Source: Avena insularis
Taxonomy: Eukaryota > Streptophyta > Magnoliopsida > Poales > Poaceae
Direction: 5' to 3'
DNA length: 64,000 nucleotides
NCBI GenBank assembly: GCA_023614405.1
Contig: CM042697.1
Coordinates: 191,517,189-191,581,188, forward strand
Position 1 is the stretch's first letter. The number at the start of each line of letters is the position of its first letter. Made by a program: the position numbers and the translations under genes. The notes beneath the pieces are model-generated. The model was not told the origin of the DNA, searched no databases, and saw only the letters and a program-made list of their open reading frames with translations. Shown one piece after another: positions 22,902 through 34,541 of the stretch.

Positions 22902-23646
22902 ATGGCGCCCCCTACCATCAATTTTAATGTGTTACTAGAGAAAGAAAAGTTGAAAAACAATGGAAGCAACCTAGCAGATTGGTTACGCAATTTGAGGGTT
23001 GTCCTTAATGTTGGTCAGTTGACCTATGTGCTGGATGCACCGCTGGGTGACCCACCTGAAGATGATGCTACCAATGATGAGAAAAATGTTTTTCGTCCTC
23101 GGAAGAATCAGTACTCCATAGTTCAGTGTGCTATCTTGTATGGTTTGGAATCTGAGCTTCAAAAGTGGTTTAAGAACTTTGACCCACATGATATTGTCCG
23201 TGAACTCAAAATTATATTTGAGGCACACGCGGCAGTTGAGAGTTATGAAGCTTCTAGAAAGTTCTTTAACTGCATGATGGAGGAGGGAAGCTCCGTATGA
23301 GCATGTGCTTAAGATGTCTAGGCACGCTAATAAGCTCCAGATCTTGGGCATAATAATTCCTAACGTGTTGGGGACTCATCGTGTCCTTCAATCACTACCA
23401 CCAAGTTACAAGAACTTTGTGATGAACTACAACATGCAGCGCATGGATAAGACATTGCCAGAACTATTCTCTATGTTAATGTCTGCGGAAGTGGAGATCA
23501 AGAAAGAGTACCAAGTGTTGATGGTCAATAAGACCACCAATTTCAAGAAGCAAGGAAAGTCTAAGAAAAAGGGAAACTTCAAGAAGGGCGGTAAGAAAGC
23601 TACCATGCCGGTGAAGAAGACCAAGGCTAGGTCTAAGCCCAATACA
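22902..23646 (+). pseudogene. BARE gag, broken
   Basis: The ATG at 22902 opens MAPPTINFNVLLEKEKLKNN, with LADWLRNLRVVL and TYVLDAPLGDPP as in copia gag (UBN2-type domain). The frame stops at 23300 and continues +1 from about 23305 (VLQSLPPSYKNFVMNYNM, LPELFSMLMSAEVEIKKEY), then a Lys-rich tail (KKQGKSKKKGNFKKGGKK) to a stop at 23647. It would encode the capsid protein. One frameshift and one in-frame stop before the zinc knuckle disable it. Confidence 0.85.
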
Positions 23647-23830
23647 TAGTGCTTTTACTACAAGGGAGAATTTCACTACAAGCGGAATTGTCCCAATTAC
23701 TTGGAGGATCTGAAGAACGACAATATCACGAAGAAAGGTATATCCGATATACATGTTTTTGATGCGTATATTACTAGTAGTCGTAGTAGTGCCTGGGTAT
23801 TTGATATTGGTTCAGTTGCTCATATTTGAA
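23647..23830 (+). pseudogene. BARE zinc knuckle and protease start, broken
   Basis: Same frame as the second gag piece. CFYYKGEFHYKRNC has lost the second Cys of the CCHC knuckle (Tyr instead). SSAWVFDIGSVAHI is the copia protease active site with Thr changed to Ile (DIG for DTG). A stop follows. Both changes would be inactivating. Confidence 0.8.
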
Positions 23831-23843
23831 CTCGAAATAGGTA

Positions 23844-25226
23844 GTGCAGAATAGACGGAAACTAGCGAAGAACAAGGTGACGATGCGCGTTATAAATGGA
23901 TCAAAGGTTGATGTGATCACGGTCGGCATGCTTCCTCTTCATCTACCACCGGGATTAGTTTTATACTTAAATAATTTTTATTTTGTGCCTGTGTTGAGCA
24001 TGAACATTATATTTGGATTATGTTTATTGCGAGATGGTTACTTGTTTAAGTCCGAGAATAATGTTTGTTCAATTTATATGAGTAATATGTTTTATGCACA
24101 TGCACCTTTGATAGATGGTCTATTCTTGTTGAATCTCGATTGTAGTAATACACATGTTGATATTATTGAAGCTAAACATTTGAAATTAAGCGATAACTCA
24201 ACATATATGTGGCACTGTCGTCTTGGTCATATTGGAGTGAAGCGTATGAAGAAACTCCATTCAGATGGACTTCTTGAATCACTTGATTTCAAATCACTTG
24301 AAAGATGCGAAACATGTCTAATGGGTAAAATGACTAAGGCTCCATTTTCTGGTATGATGGAGCGAGCTACGAACTTATTGGAAATTATACATACCGATGT
24401 GTGTGGCCTGATGAGTGTGGCATCGCGAGGTAGTTATCGTTATGTTCTTACTTTCACAGATGACTTGAGTAGATATGGGTTTCATGAAACATAAGTCCGA
24501 AACTTTCGAGAAGTTTAAGGAATTTCAGAGTGAAGTAGAGAATCAACATAATAAGAAGATAAATTTCTATGATCTGATCGTGGAGGTGAATACCTAAGTT
24601 ACGAGTTTGGCGAGCATTTGAAGAAATGCGGAATACTTTCACAATTGACACTGCCGGGAACACCACAATGTATTGGTGTGTCCGAACATTGTAATCGAAC
24701 TCTCTTAGATATGGTTCGTTCTATGATGTCACTTACAGATTTTCCTTTGTTATTTTGGGCTTATCCATTAGAAACAACAACATTCACTTTAAATAGGGCA
24801 CCATCTAAATCCGTTGAAACGACACCGTATGAATTATGGTTTGGGAAGAAACCTAAATTGTTGTTCCTTAAAGTTTGGGGTTGCGAAGCTTATGTAAAGA
24901 AGTTACAACCCGACAAGCTTGAACCCAAAGTGGAAAAGTGCGTCTTCATAGGATACCCGAAGGAAACTATTGGGTTTACCTTCTATCATAGATCCGAAGG
25001 CAAAATCTTCATTGCCAAGAATGGATCCTTTCTAGAGAAGGAGGTTCTCTCGAAAGAGGTGATTGGAAGGAAAGTAGAACTCGACGAGGTTGTAGAATCT
25101 TCTCTCGGATTTGAGAGTAGCGCAACATCGGAAGAAGTTCTCGTGGAGCCTACACCAATAATAAAGGAAGCTAATGATGATGATCATGAAACTTCGGTTG
25201 AAGTTACTAAGGAACCTAGAAGGTAG
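23844..25226 (+). pseudogene. BARE integrase, broken
   Basis: 23844-24494 carries the GAG-pre-integrase segment and the HHCC zinc site: H124 and H129 in WHCRLGH, C155 and C158 in CETC, then TKAPF and the first catalytic Asp in IHTDVCG (D185). Coding breaks near 24480-24620. 24618-25226 resumes with GVSEHCNRTLLDMVRSMM, which includes the catalytic Glu, and FLKVWGCEAYVKK up to a hinge rich in Glu. It would insert the cDNA into the genome. At least one frameshift and stops lie between the two halves, including the region of the second catalytic Asp. Confidence 0.85.
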
Positions 25227-25355
25227 ACAAGGACTCGTACCACTCTCGATTGGTATGATTCCGTTATGAGTGTCATGTTGGTGGACAACACCGACAACCC
25301 TGCGACATATGAGGAAGCAATGATGAGCCCATATTACAATAAATGGCAATAAGAC

Positions 25356-26281
25356 ATGAAATCCGAGATTGGATCCATGTATGAAAACCAAGTATGGAAT
25401 TTGGTGGACTTACGGAATGGCCGAAAGGATGTCGAGAACAAATGGATTTTCAAGAAGAAAATAGATGTTGATGGTAATGTAACCTTCTATAAATCTCGAC
25501 TTGTCACAAAAGGGTTTCGACAAATTCAAGGAGTTGAATACGATGAGACTTTCTCACCGGTAGCGAAGCTAAAGTCTATGAGGATTTTGTTAGCAATCAC
25601 TGCATATTATGATTATGAGATATGGCAGATGGATGTCAAAACGACATTCCTCAATGGAGATAATTATGAAGAGTTGTATATGGTACAACTCAAAGGTTTT
25701 GTCAATACTAAAGATGCTAACATGTTATGCAAACTTCAACGCTCCATTTATGGATTGAAGCAAGCATTCCAAACTTGGAATCAATGTTTTGATAAGGTAA
25801 TCAAAAGTTTTGGTTTTATACAAACTTATGGAAGAGCTTGTATTTACAAGAAAATGAGTGGGAGCTCTGTAGCATTCCTAGTACTATATGTGGATGACAT
25901 ATTGTTGATTGGAAATGATGTAGACCTTCTTAATAGTGTCAAATATTATTTGAATAATAGTTCTTCAGTGAAGGATGCTGGTGAAGCTGCTTACATATTA
26001 GGCATAAAGATTCATAGAGATAGATCAAGACGCCTAATATCGCTTTCACAGAGTACATATTTGGACAAAGTTCTAAAGAGGTTTGGAATGGAAGATATAA
26101 AGAAAGGGTTCTTGCCCATGTTGCCCAATATGACCTTGAGTAAAACTCAAAGTCCAGCTATGGCAGAAGATAGAGAGAGGATGAGTAAGACTCCTTATCC
26201 CTTAGCCATAGGATCTATCATGTATGTCATGCTATGTACAAGACCCGACATTCCATATGTTGTTAGTTTGACTAGCAAATA
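25356..26281 (+). pseudogene. BARE reverse transcriptase, cut by LL2
   Basis: An open 308-codon stretch of copia RT (RVT_2): ENKWIFKKKIDVDGN, KSRLVTKGFRQIQGVEYDET, WQMDVKTTFLNG, the intact catalytic YVDD (residues 178-181, 25887-25898), then the thumb segment to YPLAIGSIMYVMLCTRPD. LL2 inserts at 26281 after LTSKY. The last 12 residues of the open frame belong to LL2. This is the least damaged domain in the element, but it sits between broken neighbours. Confidence 0.88.
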
Positions 26282-29200
26282 TGTCACATCCCAAAATTTT
26301 CCAAATTTTGAAATGTGAAAAATAAATAAACAAAATAAACAATTGTTGAATTTTAGGGTGAGAAGAAACTTTTTGAATCCAATTGGAAACTTTCAAACCT
26401 ATTTTGATCAAATAAATCCTAAAGGGATTTAAAAGGATAAACAATCAATAAAGAAAGTTTTGATAGTTGGAATTACTATTTTGGATCTTTTAATAAAAAG
26501 ATTTGGTTTTCAAAAGAAAATATAGAGTAATAAATAAAGATTATTTTATAGAGCCAAATTAAATCTTGGACAAGCTTTTGAAATAAAATATTTCTATTTG
26601 ATAAAAAGAGTAAAAGTCTATTTAAATAAAATAATGAGGATTTATTATTATCCAATTTTATTAAAGTAAAGGCTTTGCCATTTTAATTAAACATTAAAAC
26701 TTGTTAAATTATTTTAAACAAGTTTTCCAAGTGTTTTACTTTTTCAAATAAAACCTACTGAAATGATTTTGGTATTATTTAGATTTCAAGTGGAGATTTT
26801 AATAAATCAAATCCTATTTGAATTAATAACTAAGGACTATTTTATTTAAATATTAAATAGATCCTAAAAGGATAAAAGTATTATTTTATTTTGGACTTTG
26901 AGTTGTGTTGTTAAACAGAACTAAAATCAATACAAAGTTTAGAAAAAGTTTGAATCCATTTGTTGTGGAATTGTTTGATTGAAATTCAAAACAGAAAATC
27001 AAATAGAAAAAGAAAAAGGCAATCAGTATAAAAATAATGAATCGGACCAAACCCAACTGGCCAGCCCAGTAAGCCCAGCAAGAGCCCACCCGGCATACCC
27101 CACGCGCGAAACGTTTTCACCAGGAAAAGAACCCACACAACCACTGACGCAGAGGTCCCACTCCCTCTTTCCCCACCTCACTGACAGCACGGCCCCACGC
27201 TAGCATGTCGTTGTCTTCACCTGCGACCAAGCCTTGCCGTTGCAGCCGAATAACTCCGGCATTGATTTAGCGATTGATGGCCGCCTTAATCCTTCCAGTA
27301 ATCACGCCCCCTTAAACACCCCTCTCCCCTCTCTCTTTTCCCCCAGACAGCTCCTCCCCTCTGCCCCTAGGCTGCCCCGATTTCCTCTTGCTCCGCCACG
27401 GCTCCGACGAGCGTCCCAGAGCAATTCCGGCCACACCCCGCCACCCCTCACCTTCCTCTGCACGCTAGCACTTTCCCCACCTCCTGGCGCATCTGCCCGT
27501 GTGCTTTTTTCATTCGTGCGAGCTCCAAAACGTCAACTTCGACTTCACCTGAGCACCGCCGCGTCTGACTCGTCTCTGGCGACCTTCCACTGGTAAGCCT
27601 CGACCGCCCCACCACCTCCTATTGACACTCACAACATCCCCAGACCAGCCCGCGTCTAACCGTGCGCTTATTTTGCTTCGGAATGATCTACAACCCCATC
27701 CTCGACGACCTCTAGAGCCGCCTGACGCCGCCAGCGACTCCGGCGAGGAATTGCCGCCGTCCCTGAGCGCCCCTTGCCTCCTCGCGAACACGTTGAGCAT
27801 CGCCACGATCCCCTGAGCATGCTGAGCTGTTTTCCCCTCTTCCTTGCTTCCGTATCGTCGGCAAGCTCGCTGCCGTGGCGCAGCGCCGCCGCCACCGAAC
27901 GCAACACGTGACTGTGTCCGTTAGATCACGATCTGATGGCTGAGATTAGAACTAGATGAAGAGGTACGAATTGATCAGCGTCGTTCGTTTTAAGTTAGAT
28001 CCTGCGGTCCAGAGAGGCCGATCCGCACGAAGCGGTACCGACCAATAGTATCACGCCGCGTGACACTAGTTGATTTAAAACAGAATTTTGAATCAGATTG
28101 TTATGCAAACTTGTAAAATTCATAAGTTAAAATCTACACGTCCAAATTTTGCAAATTTTATATCAATGGATTCAGTAGAACAAGTACTTTGGAACCATGC
28201 ACTTTGTTTAATGTTTTGCTTCTGGAAAATTGGTTGAAATTGCAGAAACTTGTGTAGGCTTATTTTGAATATAAAAATTGTTCTAGATAAAAAAATTTAA
28301 TGTGAAATCTTTGCAAAATGGTTTATTGTGAACTTACTGACCCTAGGAACCAACTCATGGATTTAAAAATGAACTTTGTGAAGTTTAGGAATAGATACTT
28401 GAATTAGCTCATTTCTAGTCAAATAAAAATATTAATTTTGTTATGGAAATGATTTTTGAGTAAAACCTTTGGGAAATGATTTGATTCAAACCTTCTGACC
28501 CTAAACACCAAGTATTGTGAATTAACAACTTATTTGATGAACAATATAAAAAAATTATTGCTTTGATAAAAGCATTTTTTAACCACATAAAATAATGAAA
28601 TGACTTAAAAATGGTTTTTGGATAAAACCTTTTGCAAATGGACTTACCACTTTAGTAAATGACCACTTTGAACCTTATAATGTTTAGAGCCTATTAGAAA
28701 CCACCTTTGCAAATAAAACTATCTTTTGCATGCTTGCATGCATGACTTTGTTTCTATTATTTTATGTCTGATGAATTGTTTGAATATTGGTTGGAATGCT
28801 AGTTGAATCTATGTTTGCTTGATTGATTTGTAGTGAAGTTAGAAGAGTGTGATATTAGCAAGATCAAGAAGTGAACCAACATTCCCTACCAAAAAGGCAA
28901 GTGGCACTATCATCCAAGTCCTACTATTTTCATTACACTTAGTGGATTTTTGAAACATGCATGATAAGGACTACTATATTTTTATGCTATGCTAAATCCT
29001 AATAGGGTACCCTTATATATTCATTAGTGGAAACATTGTAGTTGTAGTATGCTTAGCCCTGCTATATTTGGGATGGGATACATGCTATGAATATATGAAA
29101 TATTGAAAAGACATATATTTTATATAATAAAACAAGTACTCAATGAACCACCTGGGTGGACAAGGATACTCAAGGATTGACAAGGTGGCAACAAAAGGAA

Positions 29201-30229
29201 CCATGTTTATATGGCAATCTCCTTTTGTTGTGCACTAGAAGAAACCACCCAGGGACTTAGAGATTGAACATGTTTCTCGTACAGTGGCTTCCATGTACAG
29301 CCACATGCTAAATGGGCTCTGGCTTAGTCAACTACATAGTGGAAGACCCATGCATTGGCATTTTCAGGTTAACTAGATTTGTGCTAGGGAACTTGGAACC
29401 CTACATTGGTGCCTGGAAGACAAGCTAGCATTGTGTATTGGGAGGACTCCTATGGAAAGACTTTGTCACATTCTCAATCTGCCAGTACTCCATCTTGGTG
29501 AGTACTTATCCAGCGGCCATTGGTGGCATCAAGATGAGATTGTGTCATGTGGGTAAAGTGTACAACTTCTGCAGAAGATCAAAATTCTAAGTACTTAGCC
29601 GTGTCCCCGGTTATGGACAATACTGAGCAACTGAGTCCTGAAGCTATGGAAGATCTCGACATTCCAATTTATCAAAGTTAAAACTTGAGGGTGACAACAA
29701 GGGATTTGAAGCATTTGGAGTTTTCCAAGAAGTTCAGAAAGATTTGACAAAAGATCAAAAACTATTTTGAAAAGATAGGATAAAACTATATTGCTTTCTG
29801 CAAAAGAGCCTAAACCCTACCTAGCCAAGTATGCATGTAATGATAGGATCCACTTATTTCTACATAGTAGTGAAACTTGCCAATACAATTCAAATGTATT
29901 GACCCTTGTGGCTGCAACTTATTATGTTGCAGGTTTGTTTGATGTTAGTGAAGTTTATTGAATAGGATTACAAGTCTACAACCAACATGACTGCCTGTGG
30001 CACTTTGAAGATGAAGGACCCCATGCTTATAGATATTCTGCCGCAATGTAATGTGATAGCCAAATGAGCTATGTAAGATGTAATGAATTATTTTATTCCT
30101 GGTTATAAAGTTGTATTATGACCTTTGTTTCTTGATATTACATCTTAACTGTGGATGCTAGCTATTGATCCAGGGACTAGCATTGTAAACACAGGGATCT
30201 CTACCTTATTAAAGGTTGGGAACCTTACA
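26282..30229 (+). mobile_element. Solo LTR LL2 of the long-LTR family
   Basis: 3948 bp, TGTCACATCCC..GGGAACCTTACA, with perfect target duplications aaata (26277-26281 and 30230-30234). BARE coding resumes directly after the second copy. It is colinear with LL3 (58894-62915) from end to end. There is an AT-rich first 700 bp, a C-rich segment near 27100-27900 and the palindromic core at about 29548-29620. There is no PBS, coding domain or second LTR. Short frames inside it are not convincing genes. Confidence 0.88.
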
Positions 30230-30697
30230 AAATATCAAAGTGATCCAGGGGTGGATCATTGGACATAGGTCAAAAACATCCTTAAGTACTTGAGAAGAAC
30301 TAAGGATATGGTTCTTTCTTATCGAGGTGATGAACAACTCGTTTTTAGTGGTTACACCGATGCTAGTTGGAACACCGATCCGGATGATTCTAAATTTCAA
30401 TCTGGGTACGTATTTACTTTGAATGGTGTAGCAGTGAGCTAGAGGAGTGCAAAGCAAAGCGTTGTGGTTAGATCTTCAACAGAATCAGAATACATAGATG
30501 CTTCGGAGGCTTCACAAGAGGCGATATGGATGAAGGTGTTCATTACGGAGCTCGGTGTGGTTCCCAGTGCGCTGGACCCAATGACTATCTACTGTGATAA
30601 CATGGGAGCCATAGCCAATGCGCGGGAGCCAAGGTCACATAAGAAGCTGAAGCATATCAAGCTACATTTTCACGCTATTCGAGAGCATGTCCAAGAT
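30230..30697 (+). pseudogene. BARE RT end and RNase H, cut by E sequence
   Basis: It continues from 26281: KNILKYLRRTKDM, then copia RNase H (FSGYTDASWNTDPDD, RSSTESEYIDASEAS, IYCDNMGAIANAREP, SHKKLKHIKLHFHAIREHV). TAG stops replace codons at about 30268 and 30440. At 30698 the reading passes into LTR sequence of E. The distal 174 bp recur at 34368-34541 as part of the 786-bp duplication. Confidence 0.87.
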
Positions 30698-31309
30698 TGT
30701 GGCACCCCCGGATTTACGGTCCGGGAATCCCTTTTATGCATACCACCATGATCCCATGATCAGTGCATCGTGGAGCATAACCGACAGATATCAAAGGGTA
30801 CATCCATTACAACATCGATTACAACAATACTTAAATAAATAAACTTACATAATGCCACAAAGGGCTCAAGTACATAATAGAAACAGAAGTTCTACTCGCA
30901 GGGAAACCAAGTCAAGGCATAACCCAACAGGGTGCTCGATTCGGAGATACGCCCTAGCTCGCATAGACGTCAGCTTCTTTCTCGCTCCTCGCTCTTCTGG
31001 GAATTTGGCCAAGTTAATAGCCAGGGACAATGCTGGTGAGTACTTTGAATGTACTCGTAAAACCACCGAGATAAGGTAAACAAGAATAATGCATATTTGG
31101 CTGTGGCGAGATAGCTTAACACTACAGTTGTTTTTGAAAAGCGTAAAATAGCATCTCTATATCTTTGTTGAAAAAGACTTTTGAAAACATGTCTCCTTTC
31201 TAAAAACAACCTTTGTAGAAACCGTTTTTAAAACATCTCCGACCATCCCTGGTAAAAACAAAGCTTTTCGGCATACTTCCCCATGACCAAGTCACATCAT
31301 TTTTATTAA
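30524..31309 (+). repeat. Left copy of a 786-bp direct duplication
   Basis: Near-identical to 34368-35153. It contains the end of BARE RNase H (30524-30697) and the first 612 bp of E's LTR edge (30698-31309). It starts at atatg, the same pentamer that borders element D, and ends at CATTTTTATTAA, after which the two copies diverge completely. I saw only scattered substitutions between copies. Confidence 0.88.
30698..31309 (-). repeat. Truncated LTR edge of E in the left duplicate
   Basis: TGTGGCACCCCCGGATTT.. identical in layout to 34542-35153. It ends abruptly at 31309. It is not an independent insertion; it belongs to the 786-bp duplication. Confidence 0.85.
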
Positions 31310-32028
31310 CAGTAACACAAAATAAAGCAATTATAATGTGAAATGGTATGGCTCTCTTCATGGCGATCTCCATCTCCACAAAGCCTGTAATCCGACCCGT
31401 GCCAACTCTTGTCACTTGCTATCTTACTCCATGTCTTCGACATGTACAATGCCTTGCATGCCTTCCGGGTTCTCCAAACAGCTACACTAGCTTAGTAAAG
31501 TAAATTACATAGAGAATCCGACACGCAGGTCATTATACAATAAAATGACAGCACCTAGGATCTATCATGAGTAAGATAGAGAGAGGATGAGTAAGACTCC
31601 CTATCCCTTAGTTCTAAGGTGCTACGACAGGGCGAAGCCGGTGGTCCCGCTAGCCGGATAGCGAGCGGGGATCGAAGGGCGCCCCTGGCGATTTTTCCGG
31701 CAACGAGATCTTGCTCTCGATCCGGACATGGATTCCGACCATCGTTCCGATTCGATCAAACTCCTTGATCTTCGATCACCGCTTCTGGATTTACGTGTCA
31801 CAGTCTACCCCGATGGCGGAAACCGACCGGTAGGGGTATGTCGTTCGACGACCTTAGCAGTATGATCACGGAAATCAGATCTACCATTACCCAAGTACAG
31901 TTGATTCAATCAACTTCGTACAAAACCGATCTATCTCATAGATCGACCACCATACAACATATAGATCTCATCTACATCCTACCGCATATCACATATGCGA
32001 GATCTCGAGCCTAAAACCAGAAGCTATC
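31310..32028 (-). mobile_element. Internal remnant of copia element D
   Basis: Read on the minus strand from the PBS, 32028 to about 31612 is leader sequence, then a 55-bp filler derived from BARE RT (31557-31611), then 31556 down to 31310, probably more D interior. No recognisable gag or pol domain survives, so most of D, including its 3' LTR, is missing. The assignment of 31310-31556 to D is an inference from continuity (CACCTTAG / AGGTGCTG) across the filler. Confidence 0.5.
31557..31611 (+). other. Chimeric filler DNA from BARE RT
   Basis: AGGATCTATCATG matches BARE RT at about 26211-26223. The following AGATAGAGAGAGGATGAG.. to CCCTTAG matches about 26168-26205. The two pieces are in swapped order on the same strand, within a junction inside D. 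Confidence 0.8.
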
Positions 32029-32044
32029 GCTTTGATACCACTAT
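32029..32044 (-). promoter_or_regulatory. Primer binding site of element D
   Basis: On the minus strand, right after the LTR end, ATAGTGGTATCAAAGC: initiator-Met-tRNA type, typical of copia elements. It fixes D's orientation. Confidence 0.75.
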
Positions 32045-34367
32045 TGGGCCACGCAGAGATAAAACAAAAACTTTTTGCTCTAACGTGTTGATCCCAAGAT
32101 CTAGCTGAGGTAGAAGGCCACGAGGTTTACCACTAGACGCGCAGTTGCGGATTACTGATGAAGCGTCGATTGATGCAGGCGATCCTCACGATCCGATCGT
32201 CTCCGGTGCTGATCGCATGACACCTATGCTGGTATCCACACGCATAAGGAGGGCCATGAATCGCTAGCTAGGGAGGTCGCGAGCGCCGCTACTACTGCTA
32301 GGTTCAACGACTGACTGTCAGGAGCTAGGGTTTCCAACACATGGAATGACCTAACGAACAACGATTAACCTTTTGGGTTAAGGTGCTCCACTCTATATAG
32401 GGAGTGAACGTGGCTTCGCCACCCATTCATTCACTAAAGCCCATATAACACTGGTCACCATGAGTCCAACTCACTAACTCAGTCCTAATCAGGTTAAGGT
32501 CCAACCCAACCAGATTACATGTTCAGATTCAATCCGAACTTTCTCCCGCTCTTAAGTGTGTGACCCCGCAGGCTCATGGCTACTTGGACACGATTGGAGT
32601 CCGACTCACAATCGATCAGTCGGTAGCGGCTCCTAGCAGAACATGCCGACTCCCAAGTACCAAAGAGTCATGACGACTTGCCTTTCCAATGCGACTTACG
32701 TCCGAGTCCCTTTTGCCTCACGATATACCTTGTCAGACTATAGGCAAATATATGTCATCCCTTAAATAGTCCGACTCTCTTCTCGATCCGAGATAAGTGA
32801 TTCACCCGACTAACTCTTAGTCGATCGCCTCGGTTAAGGGCCCGTTCGGCAACACACCACTCCTCAGATTCCCTCGCTCGGCTCCGCTCCAAGATGACTC
32901 GCGCTTTGTCGATCGAGACGAGGATCCAAAAACGTTCGGTGCGCTCCGTTTCGTGAGTGAATAGGCTGCCAGCCCAGTCCAGCCAAATGGACCCGGACAG
33001 GAGGTACAGAACGAGATCCAGCCCATCAGGTAATGTAGTATGTTGGCCTTTGAGCCCGTTAGTGGTGTTCTTGATCCTACAATCGAGATGGAAATCGAGA
33101 AGCTCTCACGGCGCAGCTCGGGATGCGACAGCGAGGAGCTCGTGATGGCGTGGAAAGGTAGTGCACAACGTCAGCAAGTTCCTATCTACAACGACAACAT
33201 GTGGCTCCTAGCTGCTCACTAATGCTCGTTTTGGATGTGGCGATGTGGGGACGATAGGCTGCAGGCGTGAATCGACCGGTCGACGGGCATGGTAGCTGCG
33301 ACAATCTCTTCTCGGCCGCGGAGAGCTACAGGCTGTGGCCTCGAGCTATGCCTCGATTAGGTCCATGGGTAGGAGAAATCAGCAAGGGATAGAGAGAAAT
33401 AGGTGGTAGGGAGAACAATTCATCGGAGGGAGAAATTGATCCAGCAGTGGACTGCGTGAATCGGCGGGAGGCTCAACGAATTTCATGGCGGCGAGGGTTC
33501 AGTGACTCTTGTCTGCGAAGGAACACGATTGAGAGGAGAGGGACGATGGACATATCCGGGCGCATCGGTACAAGTTTCGGTCACTCGGCGGTGGAAATCA
33601 GTTGTAAATTTGAGCCACTCCGCGTTTTGCTGAAACGAGGAACTGGGGATACGTCGCTCCGCAAAATTACGCTGTAGACTGCTCCGCTCCACTAGTTCAG
33701 CTCCGCGGATTTGTAACGTTCGGAGCAGCTCCACGCGCTCCGGCGGTGGAGTTGAGAGCAGGAGCGTTCCCGAACGGGCTCTAACACTTAACCGAGTCGT
33801 GCATGGCCATGCTTTCTGAATCATATCTCACGAGAGGGCCCAGAGAATATCTCTCTGAGTGGAGGGGCAAAATCCCATCTTGGTTATTCACATCACACAG
33901 CTTGATTCTCAGTCAACCCGAACCCTGCCTTTATAACTGCCCAGTTACGGATCAGCGTTTGACAGAACCTAAGTCGGTGATCCTCAACTCGGACTATGCA
34001 ACAACCTCAGGTCTAAGGATTACATTGATTGAGATATACAAATGACAGCTAGTTCGTTGTACCTCAATATGGGTCAATCCGACTCGCTAAACTCTTTAGC
34101 CGAGTCTGTGTAAGTTGGAATAGCATCTCCATGCCCATGACAAGTGGAACCGAGTCATCAAGCCAATTTTCACATTGGTCTAAGTTGTGTGTCCAGGACA
34201 ACCTCAATGACCAAGGATATTTAGTACAAACAACATGAATGCATAGTTCCACAACCGAATCACATATTCAATGATACACATCAGATGTTTATACAAGGAC
34301 TAATATCTTTATGAATACAATGGGAAATATCATCATACATGATTGCCTCTAGGGCATATTCCCAACA
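32045..34367 (-). repeat. 5' LTR of copia element D
   Basis: On the minus strand it begins TGTTGGGAATATGCCC and ends GCGTGGCCCA before the PBS. It is about 1.38 kb without the MITE. The start resembles BARE/Maximus-type copia LTRs. A TATA-like TATATAG (minus) lies at about 32392-32399. It borders atatg (34368-34372), the pentamer also present in BARE at 30524-30528. Several ACTCGG words recur in U3. Confidence 0.78.
32838..33781. mobile_element. PIF/Harbinger-like non-autonomous DNA transposon
   Basis: 944 bp with terminal inverted repeats GGGCCCGTTCGGCAAC and GAGCCCGTTCGGGAAC (14 of 16 match) and a 3-bp TAA duplication (32835-32837, 33782-33784). Sub-terminal GCTCCGCTCC words occur near both ends. 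D's LTR sequence resumes on each side. No transposase frame is present, so it would need a transposase in trans. Superfamily assignment rests on the TAA duplication and the termini. Confidence 0.72.
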
Positions 34368-34541
34368 ATATGGATGAAGGTGTTCATTACGGAGCTCGGT
34401 GCGGTTCCCAGTGCGCTGGACCCAATGACTATCTACTGTGATAACATGGGAGCCATAGCCAATGCGCGGGAGCCAAGGTCACATAAGAAGCTGAAGCATA
34501 TCAAGCTACGTTTTCACGCTATTCGAGAGCATGTCCAAGAT
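34368..34541 (+). pseudogene. Duplicated distal RNase H of BARE
   Basis: An open frame WMKVFITELGAVPSALDP, IYCDNMGAIANAREP, KLKHIKLRFHAIREHVQD; the same segment as 30524-30697 with a few substitutions. It ends at E's LTR. The coding continues after E at 62965. Confidence 0.85.

Noticed and set aside
27180..27910. Pro/Ser/Leu-rich plus- and minus-strand frames as a gene
   Set aside because: Part of LL2, low complexity, and not maintained in LL3 (59820-60700).
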